From NCBI GenBank assembly GCA_902557575.1, contig CACEAR010000001.1:62001-126000 (forward strand): a stretch of 64,000 nucleotides of DNA, in the 5' to 3' direction. The notes beneath the pieces were generated by a model that had not been told where the DNA came from, did not search any database, and was given only the letters and a program-made list of their open reading frames with translations. Position numbers and translations under genes: made by a program. Below are positions 48,076 to 56,244 of the stretch, piece after piece (positions within the stretch are counted from its first letter, which is position 1; every line of letters begins with the position of its first letter). This DNA comes from an uncultured SAR86 cluster bacterium (GTDB lineage: Bacteria; Pseudomonadota; Gammaproteobacteria; Magnimaribacterales; D2472).

Positions 48076-49074
48076 TTAATTATATCCTGCTGTTTGCGCA
48101 ATAAAGACTGCATCACTTTGTATTGATCCAAGCTTATCAACCTGAATAAGGTCCTCCTTAAAATCACCCCAAGCCTCTATAACAGGATGAAGAGGAATTC
48201 CATCAACAGTTGGATATTCTTTATTTGCTTTAGCATACATCTCCTGAGCTGTATCTGACGACAGCCACTCAAGCAATTTAATTGAAGAGCCCTTATTGTT
48301 AGACCATTTAACAAGGCCTGCACCTGAGATATTCACATGCACACCTCTATCTTCTTGATTAGCCCAAAAAATTCCAAGGTTTTCTACTGAATTGCTTTCA
48401 ATGAGCCTTGCTAGATAATAGGTATTCACAATGGTTAGGCTACAATTTCCAGCCTCAACTGCCTTTAGAACATTGGTGTCGCTAGAGAAAACTGGTTCAG
48501 CCAGATTGTTGACCCAGCCTTTTACTACTCTTTCAGTCCTTTTAGATCCATTTGCTTCAATCATGCTTGCAATTAATGATCTGTTATAAACTTTTTTTGA
48601 AGTTCTTAAGCAGAGTTTACCCTTAAACTCCCTTGTAGCTAGCGCTTCGTATGAGCTTAAATCTTGTGGGTCTATATCTGTCTTTGAGTAAACTATTGTT
48701 CTTGCTCTTTTAGAGAAGCCAAACCATTGATTATCGATATCTCTCAAATGTTGAGGTATTCTTGAAGAAAGCACTTCTGATTCAACAGGATCGAATATTC
48801 CTTTATCTGCAGCTTGCCACAAAACGCCTGCATCCACGGTCATGAATATATCTGCATCTGTATCTGCTCCTTCTACTGCAATCCTTTCCATTAACTGCTG
48901 TGCATCTCCTGATAAAACAGTTACCTGGATTCCTGTTTCTTCAGTAAAAACATCTAAGAGATTTTCTATTAGCTGTGGTTGACGAGAGGTGTAAATAACA
49001 ACCTCATCATCATTTGCTTGCTCAAAAGAGCATGACGATATGAGTATGGTTAAAGCTAGAATATAATTTTTCAT
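48076..49074 (-). CDS. fbpA: Iron(III) ABC transporter substrate-binding lipoprotein FbpA
   Basis: 332 residues, extracellular solute-binding family 1. Lipobox LISSC at ~16. VVIYTSRQPQLIENLLDVF, ADIFMTVDAGVLWQAADKGIF, WFGFSKRARTIVYSKTDID, VNTYYLARLIESN and GVHVNISGAGLVKWSNNKG are FbpA/FutA-like, with the paired Tyr (TYYLAR) that bind Fe(III). Its 5' flank has a palindromic Fur box. No permease or ATPase gene adjoins it, so the rest of the transporter must be elsewhere. Confidence 0.92.
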   Translation of the reverse strand: MKNYILALTILISSCSFEQANDDEVVIYTSRQPQLIENLLDVFTEETGIQVTVLSGDAQQLMERIAVEGADTDADIFMTVDAGVLWQAADKGIFDPVESEVLSSRIPQHLRDIDNQWFGFSKRARTIVYSKTDIDPQDLSSYEALATREFKGKLCLRTSKKVYNRSLIASMIEANGSKRTERVVKGWVNNLAEPVFSSDTNVLKAVEAGNCSLTIVNTYYLARLIESNSVENLGIFWANQEDRGVHVNISGAGLVKWSNNKGSSIKLLEWLSSDTAQEMYAKANKEYPTVDGIPLHPVIEAWGDFKEDLIQVDKLGSIQSDAVFIAQTAGYN

Positions 49075-49085
49075 GCACCCATTCT

Positions 49086-49106
49086 AAATGATAATGATTA
49101 TCATTT
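49086..49106 (-). promoter_or_regulatory. Fur box upstream of fbpA
   Basis: AAATGATAATGATTATCATTT is a near-perfect palindrome matching the Fur consensus GATAATGATAATCATTATC type, 12 bp upstream of the fbpA ATG and on the far side of the ubiH-like gene's 3' end. Iron-dependent repression is the natural reading. Confidence 0.88.
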
Positions 49107-49122
49107 AAACAAGAATGCTATA

Positions 49123-50250
49123 TTACTTTATTGGGCCAGAAGCTGCTTTAACAAAGAAAGATTTTAGAAATTTAGACTGATTAAAAGCATTTAATCCAAA
49201 ATTTCTTAAAAACCTTATATATGGATTTCTTTCATTAAATAATGCTACAAATCCATCCATGGTTTTAAGCATAATTTCATTCTGTAGTCTTCTTTCGTTT
49301 GAGTAGGCATTCAAACTTTCTTTAAAATTTATAGTATCTGAATCATTAGTTTTGATAATCTTCTTAACTAAGGAGTTTGCATCCTCAAATCCAAGGTTTA
49401 TTCCTTGGCCCGCAAGGGGATGGATAGAATGAGCAGAATCACCAACTAGTACAACCGGAAAATCTATATAACTCGATCTATTATGTGATGATAATTTAAA
49501 GCTTTGGACTTTAGACCTTATTTGAAAACTATTTCCTATTTTTCTAGAGATCTTTTCTAGATTCTCCTCAATAAAATCTTCATATCCATTCTCGATAAGA
49601 TCATCTGATATTGACCAAACAACGGTAACGAAATCCTCCCCTTTTTTTCTTGTTGGCATAAAAGCACAAATACCATTGTCTGAGAAAATCTGAAAAGCGC
49701 TCATGTTCATATCTTTTTCAGCAGAAGCTAAGAAAGTTAAAGCTGTTTGAAAGTAATCCTTATCTGATTTAGGAATTTTATTTGCTAGCTTCGAGTTTTT
49801 ACCGTCTGAAGAAATTATAAGATTTGTTTTAATGACCTTTCCACTCGATAAAGTTACTTCATTAAGGTCACCTTTATTATCAATATCAATAATTTCCTCT
49901 TTATATAGGATTTTTTCACTTGCTTTTTTTCGGACCGCCATTAAGAGAGTGGCAAAATCTGATACATAGGCGAGATGATCCATCCCTATCTCTCTACTTT
50001 TAAAAACTATTTTTCCAGTACCATCAAAGTCATTGACTTCCATTTTATTGATCATCGAGTAATCATTTTCAATGCCTATCTTGTCTAAAAGATTTTTTGA
50101 GAAGGGATTTAATGTGATGGTCCTGACAGAATCTTCAACCTCATCATCTTTTTTTTCCAATACTATAGAGTCGATGCCTTGAAGGCTTAGGGCGCAAGAA
50201 ATATAACACCCTAGGATTCCAGCTCCAGATATTACAATTGGTTGTTGCAT
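49123..50250 (-). CDS. UbiH/UbiF/VisC-family FAD monooxygenase
   Basis: 375 residues. Dinucleotide motif SGAGILGCYISCALSLQGI at the start, DG motif LIISSDGKNSKLA, and VVLVGDSAHSIHPLAGQGINLGFEDANSL near 270. This is the ubiquinone-ring hydroxylase family. It overlaps pepP by 1 bp; pepP-ubiH-ubiI order is known in E. coli, so a role in ubiquinone synthesis is likely. Which ring position it hydroxylates is not readable. Confidence 0.88.
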   Translation of the reverse strand: MQQPIVISGAGILGCYISCALSLQGIDSIVLEKKDDEVEDSVRTITLNPFSKNLLDKIGIENDYSMINKMEVNDFDGTGKIVFKSREIGMDHLAYVSDFATLLMAVRKKASEKILYKEEIIDIDNKGDLNEVTLSSGKVIKTNLIISSDGKNSKLANKIPKSDKDYFQTALTFLASAEKDMNMSAFQIFSDNGICAFMPTRKKGEDFVTVVWSISDDLIENGYEDFIEENLEKISRKIGNSFQIRSKVQSFKLSSHNRSSYIDFPVVLVGDSAHSIHPLAGQGINLGFEDANSLVKKIIKTNDSDTINFKESLNAYSNERRLQNEIMLKTMDGFVALFNERNPYIRFLRNFGLNAFNQSKFLKSFFVKAASGPIK

Positions 50251-51545
50251 TAAGATTCTTGCATCAAGGATTCGATTTCAGCAGGATCGGTTGGAACAGT
50301 ATCAGTTAAGTTTTTATTGCCATCTTTAGTAACCAAAACATCATCTTCGATTCTAATACCTATACCCTTCCACTTATCATCAACGTCTGAAGTGGAACTT
50401 ATATAAATACCTGGCTCAATTGTTGTAATCATGCCTTCATCAAACTTAATGAATTCTCCTTCGTGCATATAATCACCTACGTCATGTACATCCATTCCCA
50501 TCCAGTGACCAATTTTATGCATATAAAAATCTTTAAATGATCCTTTTTCATGCTCTTCTTCAAGATTCCCTTTGATTATCCCAAGGTCTATTAGTCCCTC
50601 AGTTATAACTTTCTCAGATATTGTTTGAGGGTCCATAACTCCGTTACCCTTGCTGACAGCATCAACTGATGCTTTTTGTGCTTCAAGCACAATATTATAA
50701 ATCTGAAGCTGTTCATCACTGAACTTTCCATTTACTGGGAATGTTCTTGTTATATCGGAAGCATACATCTCATATTCGCAGCCTGCATCAACAAGGAGCA
50801 AATCACCATCATTGATTACTTGATTGTTTTCAACATAATGTAAAACACATGCGTTTTCTCCTGATGCAACTATTGGATTATAGGCTGGAAATCTTCCACC
50901 ATTTTTAGCAAACTCATATAGGTAAAAAGCTTCAACTTCAGCTTCATTCATACCAGGTTTAACGAACTTCATTGCTTCCAAGTGAGCATTTGCAGAGATT
51001 TCGCATGCTTTTTCAATAATATTTATCTCGGAGCTATCTTTTATAAGTCTTTTATTGCCAATAATTTTTGAGATATCTGCAATCTCCATTTTTTTTGAGT
51101 GGCGATCTTTGCTATTAGCTTTTTTAGTCCACTTAATTACCTTTTGATCAAAGCCCTCAACCTTACCAAATGGATAATATACACAGCTCACACCATCCAA
51201 TAAGTCTGGTAAAAGCTCGTCTATCTCATCGTTATTAAATGCATCATTAAAACCGAAATCTGACTTCATGCCCTCAGGGCCATGCCTAAAGCCATCCCAA
51301 ATTTCTTTTAGTTTGTCTTTTTTGGGAACAAAACCTATAGAGTTAGTCTTTCCAGATTTGTTAATAATCATCAATGTTGAGTCTGGTTCATTAAATCCAC
51401 TTAAATAGTAAAAATTACTATCCTGCCTAAATGGATAAGCAGTATCATTACTTCTGTTAGCTAAAACTGATCCAGGAATAATTACAGCAATATCTCCACT
51501 GAGATTTTCTGTTAATTTTAGTCTTCTTTCCTCGTAAATCTTCAT
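50250..51545 (-). CDS. pepP: Xaa-Pro aminopeptidase (PepP)
   Basis: 431 residues. AMP_N domain (~1-130) with FRQDSNFYYLSGFNEPDS and the M24 metallopeptidase domain: LLVDAGCEYEMYASDITRTFPVNG, HKIGHWMGMDVHDVGDY, and IEPGIYIS near 375 with the metal-binding Asp, Asp, His, Glu residues. It releases N-terminal residues before proline. Adjacent to ubiH as in other gammaproteobacteria. Divergent from the coiled-coil gene at 51608. Confidence 0.95.
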   Translation of the reverse strand: MKIYEERRLKLTENLSGDIAVIIPGSVLANRSNDTAYPFRQDSNFYYLSGFNEPDSTLMIINKSGKTNSIGFVPKKDKLKEIWDGFRHGPEGMKSDFGFNDAFNNDEIDELLPDLLDGVSCVYYPFGKVEGFDQKVIKWTKKANSKDRHSKKMEIADISKIIGNKRLIKDSSEINIIEKACEISANAHLEAMKFVKPGMNEAEVEAFYLYEFAKNGGRFPAYNPIVASGENACVLHYVENNQVINDGDLLLVDAGCEYEMYASDITRTFPVNGKFSDEQLQIYNIVLEAQKASVDAVSKGNGVMDPQTISEKVITEGLIDLGIIKGNLEEEHEKGSFKDFYMHKIGHWMGMDVHDVGDYMHEGEFIKFDEGMITTIEPGIYISSTSDVDDKWKGIGIRIEDDVLVTKDGNKNLTDTVPTDPAEIESLMQES

Positions 51546-51607
51546 ATCTTTATTTTACTCTCTTATTTGGAAGTTCCCAATTTTATAAGCTAGAATTAAT
51601 CTAGTTT

Positions 51608-51814
51608 ATGGCCAAAGATCTAAATAAGAATGTTTTAGAAGAACTCAATAAAAAAGTTGATGTTCTTCTTAAAAAATTTAGTGAGCAAAAAGGTATTATC
51701 GACGGATATGTCAAAAGAGAAAGGGATTGGAAGAAAAATAAAACCCTTAATCTAAAGAAAATAAAAGATTTAGAATTTGAGCTAAAAAAAATTGCTTCAG
51801 AGAATAATGGCTGA
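51608..51814 (+). CDS. Short coiled-coil protein upstream of zapA (TIGR02449-like)
   Basis: 68 residues, mostly charged heptad-like helix (LEELNKKVDVLLKKFSEQKGIIDGYVKRERDWKKN). This position and length are those of the TIGR02449/ZapB-like small proteins that precede zapA in gammaproteobacteria. A role in cell division is inferred from place only. Overlaps zapA by 8 bp. Confidence 0.7.
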   Translation: MAKDLNKNVLEELNKKVDVLLKKFSEQKGIIDGYVKRERDWKKNKTLNLKKIKDLEFELKKIASENNG

Positions 51815-52067
51815 AATTGAAAGAGTTTCCCTAAGAGTTTTTGGAAGAGATATAACTCTTGCATGTCCCTCTGATGAAAAAGATGCTCTCTTGTCTGCAG
51901 CTGAGCTTCTTAATGAAGAGCTGAATGGGATTTCAGATAAAGAAAATGCTTTAATCCTTGCTGGACTGAATCTTGCAAATAAATGTCTTAACCCTTCAGG
52001 TGAATCTATAAATATTGAAGGTTTAGATCTTCTTTTAGAAAAAGTTGATAAAGCTTTAAAAACATAG
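51807..52067 (+). CDS. zapA: Cell division protein ZapA
   Basis: 86 residues from ATG 51807, which overlaps the upstream stop (ATGGCTGA); the track start at 51792 adds five residues. VSLRVFGRDITLACPSDEKDALLSAAELLNEEL is the ZapA globular head, followed by a C-terminal coiled coil. ZapA bundles FtsZ at midcell. The zapA-6S RNA-fau order is a strong gammaproteobacterial signature. Confidence 0.92.
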   Translation: MAEIERVSLRVFGRDITLACPSDEKDALLSAAELLNEELNGISDKENALILAGLNLANKCLNPSGESINIEGLDLLLEKVDKALKT

Positions 52068-52090
52068 TTCTCGATAATTAATAAATAACT

Positions 52091-52096
52091 TATACT
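52091..52096 (+). promoter_or_regulatory. -10 box for 6S RNA
   Basis: TATACT lies 4 bp before the likely 6S RNA start (GCATACTGG). The -35 region is weak (TTCTCG at ~52068). Inferred from position. Confidence 0.45.
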
Positions 52097-52100
52097 AAGT

Positions 52101-52282
52101 GCATACTGGTTCATTCGTTTATATATAAGTTATTTTTTGAACCTATAATTTTTAATAAGGTGATTTTCCTCTGTTAATGTTGTGCATTACCTTTTTTTAA
52201 GAGAAGCCTGATTTAGCATGATATTCACCACCTGGACAACGGGTTCGGGGATTATATGTGACGGTGAATCGGTTCTATGCCT
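52101..52282 (+). ncRNA. ssrS: 6S RNA (ssrS)
   Basis: The 230-bp gap between zapA and the 5-FCL gene is the usual home of 6S RNA. It contains the conserved GAGAAGCCTGA core strand next to the central bubble, an ATTCACC...GGTGAAT stem enclosing CTGGACAACGGGTTCGGGG, and weaker closing stems (GAACC with GGTTC). 6S RNA binds sigma70 RNA polymerase as a promoter mimic. Exact ends are estimated; the 3' end lies near the real fau start (GTG 52297). Confidence 0.72.
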
Positions 52283-52296
52283 CCGTACTGAATGCT

Positions 52297-52860
52297 GTGA
52301 AAGAAGATATTCGAAGATCACTTTTAAAACGGAGGCGATCTCTTTCCAAAGAAGAACTGAAGCAAGTCTCTTGTGAAATTAATGCTCATTTAATAAATGA
52401 AATCCAAAACAGAGATTTAAAAAAAATTCTTGTCTATCAATCCATCGATAATGAGCCTTCAATTGAGCAAACTACTGAATTAGCATTGCAAAAAGATATT
52501 GAAGTTTATATTCCAAAAGTTATATCAAAAGAAAAAATAATAATTAATAGATTAAGGAAAAATTCTAGTTACTCAAAAAATAAATTTGGCATCAAGGAGA
52601 GTAATGATTTAGACAGTGTTGAATTAGCTGAAATTGACCTTGCAGTGCTGCCGCTGGTAGGTATAGATCTAAATGGATTTAGACTTGGATATGGAGGTGG
52701 ATACTACGATAGGTTCTTTAATCAGGAGAGTGAGTTGAGCAGAAAACCATTTATAATAGGTGCGGGTTATGCATTTCAAGTTTTAGAAGTCAGTTTTGCA
52801 GAAGACCATGACCTTAAATGTGACTCAGTTATAACTGAAAAGGGAGTTTTAAAATTTTAA
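52297..52860 (+). CDS. fau: 5-formyltetrahydrofolate cyclo-ligase
   Basis: About 187 residues from GTG 52297 (VKEDIRRSLLKRRRSLSKEE, the family's usual opening); the track start at 52258 lies inside the 6S RNA. Other motifs: YQSIDNEPSIEQ, VYIPKVI, DLAVLPLVGIDLNGFRLGYGGGYYDRF and HDLKCDSVITEKG. It returns 5-formyl-THF to the active folate pool. Its stop overlaps the start of the DUF5916-like gene. Confidence 0.93.
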   Translation: MKEDIRRSLLKRRRSLSKEELKQVSCEINAHLINEIQNRDLKKILVYQSIDNEPSIEQTTELALQKDIEVYIPKVISKEKIIINRLRKNSSYSKNKFGIKESNDLDSVELAEIDLAVLPLVGIDLNGFRLGYGGGYYDRFFNQESELSRKPFIIGAGYAFQVLEVSFAEDHDLKCDSVITEKGVLKF

Positions 52861-55130
52861 GATTATTTTTATTAACTTTTTTTTGCGTAACTTACGTTAA
52901 TGCAATTGATATTGATGGTGTCCTTGATGAAAAGGAGTGGGATAGTGCTCAACAGATATCAGACTTCACAACCATAGTTCCATATAATTTTGAGGACCCT
53001 AAATATCTAACTAATGTAAAAATCTTTACCAATCAAGACGGAATTTATGTAGGTTTTATCAATGAACAAGATAATGAAACTATAAGGTCTTTTAACCATA
53101 TCCGTGATGACTGGGATGATAGAGGAGATAAAAATTCATTCACAATTGATTTTGATGGCAATTCTAAAGTTGCATATGGATTTACCGTATCGCTTGGAGA
53201 CTCCCTTTCAGATGCAACATACACAAATGGCAATAGTGAGAGTAAAGATTGGGATGGTGATTGGATAGCAAGAACATTTAAAGGTGATAATTTTTGGAGC
53301 TCTGAATTTTTTATACCTTGGACAGTAGTGCCAATGCAAAAAGTAGATGGACCAAAAAGGAATGTAAAATTTATTGCATTTCGATGGTTAGCTAGTGATG
53401 AATTTGGCTTTGGTTCAACAAAAACAAATTGGGAAAGAGAAACTTTTATATATGATCTTGAAGATCTTATAATTGATAATTATCAGTCCAAAAAATATAG
53501 TTATTTCCCTTATCTAACGGTTGCGGAAGACTCTGTAACAAATGAATCGGTTCAAAAAGCTGGAATAGATATTTTTTTAAATCATGGTGATGGAAGCCAA
53601 ACAAACATAGCTATTAATCCAGACTTTGGTCAGGTTGAGACGGATCAAGTTGTGGTTAATTTCAGTGCAGTTGAGACCTTTTTCTCCGAAAAAAGAGCAT
53701 TCTTTACCGAAAATCACTCCTTATTTGAAGTCAAAGGTGGAAGAGATGATTTTTACGTCATTAATACAAGAAGAATAGGAGGAAGACCGGATTATGATTG
53801 TAGTCGTTTTGAGCAAACTGATATTTGTGAAAACAACAGAAAAGAATATTCTGATTTAGATCTTGCTTTGAGACACACAATTCAAAAAGAAAAAGTTGAT
53901 TTAGGATTCTTAGCTGCAAGTGAAAGTGATGAAGATTTCTCAAAAGGAAGGGATTATTTTGCATTTAGAGTAAGGTCGAATAATCCTCAAAATAAAGTTG
54001 GTTTTTTAGCAACTAAAACTAAGAGTAATTTTTTTAATGAAAGTTCAGATGTATATTCTCTTGATATAGAGAATACAGCAGTAAAGAATACGCAGATTTC
54101 TGGATACTTATTGAATTCTAGGAAAGAAAACTCTACAGGCCATGGGCTTAGGTTTGATATTAAATATATCCCAAATGATAAATATGAAAATACTATAGGC
54201 TTTCACTATTTTGATAAAGATCTTGATCTAAATGATATGGGCTATCTTCAGAGAAATGACCAAATCAAGTTTTATAATAGATTTGAGTTTGACAGAAACT
54301 CATATCCAAAAGAATCATTACTTAGAAGTAGAGATAGTCATATATCTATTTTCCAAACAATGACAACAGATGGAAAGAAGTCTCCAAAAGGAGTTTGGAC
54401 TAAGACCGAGTTATCTTTTAAATCAAATTTCAATATTGATTTATCTATGTCTGCAAAAACTGAAGGTAAAGATACCAATATTACAAGAAAATATATAGGC
54501 TCACCGTATATCCAAATTATGGATGAGGTGAGTTTTAATGCCGGTTTTGGATCTCCCAAATATAAAAACTTCTCTTTTGGTGCAGGTTTTGGATTTAATA
54601 AATATTCTCCATATTCTTCTTGGGATTCTGATGGGAGAAATAATAAAAGTAAGAGATTTAATATAAATTATTTCCCTAATGATCAGCTCCAGTTTAGTTT
54701 TGGTGTGGATGATTCAAAAGAAGAGGAGTGGTTAAAGTGGATTGATACTAATAGACTAGGATCATTTACTAAAAACAGAAGAAATATTAATTTTGGTATG
54801 ACCTACTTTCAGGGTACAAGACATGAATTTAGGCTTAAAAATCAATCAGTGATGATTAAAGCCGAAGATCCAATTCCATTAATAAGCTCACTTTCAGGGG
54901 AATTGAGTGAATCTGATTATTTGATTGACCCTTTTTATGTTTCTGAAAACTCCCTTCAGATGAGATATCGTTATGAAATATCTCCTCTTTCCTATTTCTA
55001 TTTAGTTTATACAAGGGGATATAGTTTTTTTGACGACTCTGACACGTTCACTTATGAAGATCTTTATCAAGATTCTTGGGAAAATCCTTCCAATGAAGTT
55101 TTTACTTTAAAAGTTAGATTTAAATTTTAA
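52854..55130 (+). CDS. DUF5916-family outer-membrane protein with CBM9-like N-terminus (probable ATT start)
   Basis: The frame is open from 52839 with no ATG, GTG or TTG before 53328, where the ORF track begins. Yet the first 158 residues are clearly real: a signal peptide (LRLFLLTFFCVTYVNA) and a CBM9-like domain (IDIDGVLDEKEW, DDWDDRGDKNSFTIDF, FWSSEFFIPW). The best start is ATT 52854, with AGGGAG 7 bp before it, overlapping the fau stop. Then the DUF5916 beta-barrel: NPDFGQVETDQVVVNFSAVETFFSEKRAFF, ending KVRFKF. About 758 residues. Outer membrane; role unknown. Confidence 0.78.
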   Translation: MLRLFLLTFFCVTYVNAIDIDGVLDEKEWDSAQQISDFTTIVPYNFEDPKYLTNVKIFTNQDGIYVGFINEQDNETIRSFNHIRDDWDDRGDKNSFTIDFDGNSKVAYGFTVSLGDSLSDATYTNGNSESKDWDGDWIARTFKGDNFWSSEFFIPWTVVPMQKVDGPKRNVKFIAFRWLASDEFGFGSTKTNWERETFIYDLEDLIIDNYQSKKYSYFPYLTVAEDSVTNESVQKAGIDIFLNHGDGSQTNIAINPDFGQVETDQVVVNFSAVETFFSEKRAFFTENHSLFEVKGGRDDFYVINTRRIGGRPDYDCSRFEQTDICENNRKEYSDLDLALRHTIQKEKVDLGFLAASESDEDFSKGRDYFAFRVRSNNPQNKVGFLATKTKSNFFNESSDVYSLDIENTAVKNTQISGYLLNSRKENSTGHGLRFDIKYIPNDKYENTIGFHYFDKDLDLNDMGYLQRNDQIKFYNRFEFDRNSYPKESLLRSRDSHISIFQTMTTDGKKSPKGVWTKTELSFKSNFNIDLSMSAKTEGKDTNITRKYIGSPYIQIMDEVSFNAGFGSPKYKNFSFGAGFGFNKYSPYSSWDSDGRNNKSKRFNINYFPNDQLQFSFGVDDSKEEEWLKWIDTNRLGSFTKNRRNINFGMTYFQGTRHEFRLKNQSVMIKAEDPIPLISSLSGELSESDYLIDPFYVSENSLQMRYRYEISPLSYFYLVYTRGYSFFDDSDTFTYEDLYQDSWENPSNEVFTLKVRFKF

Positions 55131-56244
55131 GCTTCTGAACAAAAATTCTTATATCTCTTTCTAGAGTCTCAGGCTTTTCAAGGGCTGCAAAATGACCTCC
55201 ATCATAATGCTCCCAATGGATAAGGTTATATATTTCTTCTGCCCAAGCTTTAGGCGGGAGCATGATCTCATTTTTAAAAAGTGCACAGCCAGTGGGTACT
55301 TCAACTTTTGATTTTGAAAACCCTTCCCTCCCATTCTCGTTATAAAGTCTCATTGAGGAGGTTATTGATTCTGAAAACCAATATAATGAAACTATAGAAA
55401 GGACATCTTCCAGACTTACAATTAATTTATCTTTCTCATCATCAGTCCAAGAATGAAACTTTTCAATTATCCATCCTGCTAAACCAACAGGAGAATCATT
55501 AAGTGAGTATCCAAGAGTCTGTGGCTTAGTTCTTTGGATTTCAAAATATCCACTTCCTAACTCTAAGTATTTAGCATATCTTCCAAGCAAAATTTTTTCC
55601 TGATCTGTGACTCCCTCCATGGGATCATCTTTTTCAGGTGGAAAAGCGATAACTAAATTTAAATGCAGGCCCAGCACTTCATTGGGGAAAAGTTCAGCAG
55701 ACCATTTGCTTACTGTTGAACCCCAATCACCACCCTGAACTAGATACTTTTTATATCCAAGAGCTGTCATTAGCTCATGATTAATTTCAGCTATCTTTTT
55801 TGAGTCATAGCCTTTTTGACTGGGCTTATCTGAAAAACCATACCCTGGCATGGATGGACAGATAACATCAAAGCTTAGACCATCTTTATCCTTATTAAGT
55901 AAGGGGATAATTCTAAAAAATTCCTGAATACTCCCAGGCCATCCATGGGTTATTATGATTGGTATAGAATTTTCAGAATCTGATTTTGAATGAATAAAGT
56001 GTATCTCTAGATCATCCTTTGTCTTAAATTTATAACTTCCAAAATCATTTATTTGTTTCTCATGTATCTTCCAATCAAAGTCATTTCTCCAATACTGGAC
56101 AGCGTCTTTTAAAAAACTTTTTTTAGTTCCAAGAGTCCAAATCTCATCATTAACCTCATCAGGCCATCTGGTAAGATCTATTCTTTTATAAAGATCATCT
56201 ATTTTGGACTCATCTACTGAAACCTTGAATTCTCTGATAGTCAT
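55120..56244 (-). CDS. Epoxide hydrolase (EHN family)
   Basis: 374 residues. N-terminal EHN domain (FKVSVDESKIDDLYKRIDLTRWPDE), then alpha/beta hydrolase: ITHGWPGSIQEFFRI, nucleophile Asp in VQGGDWGSTVSKW, and the catalytic His in EHYDGGHFAALEKPE. Microsomal-type epoxide hydrolase. Its 3' end overlaps the DUF5916-like gene's stop by 11 bp on the opposite strand. Starts with no gap after ilvA. Confidence 0.92.
   Translation of the reverse strand: MTIREFKVSVDESKIDDLYKRIDLTRWPDEVNDEIWTLGTKKSFLKDAVQYWRNDFDWKIHEKQINDFGSYKFKTKDDLEIHFIHSKSDSENSIPIIITHGWPGSIQEFFRIIPLLNKDKDGLSFDVICPSMPGYGFSDKPSQKGYDSKKIAEINHELMTALGYKKYLVQGGDWGSTVSKWSAELFPNEVLGLHLNLVIAFPPEKDDPMEGVTDQEKILLGRYAKYLELGSGYFEIQRTKPQTLGYSLNDSPVGLAGWIIEKFHSWTDDEKDKLIVSLEDVLSIVSLYWFSESITSSMRLYNENGREGFSKSKVEVPTGCALFKNEIMLPPKAWAEEIYNLIHWEHYDGGHFAALEKPETLERDIRIFVQKLKI

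Noticed and set aside
52258-52296. N-terminal extension of 5-FCL (GTG 52258)
   Set aside because: These 13 codons lie in the 6S RNA core region and do not match the 5-FCL N-terminus.
53328-55130. ORF track start at GTG 53328 for the DUF5916-like gene
   Set aside because: The upstream 158 codons in frame encode a signal peptide and CBM9-like domain, so this GTG is internal.
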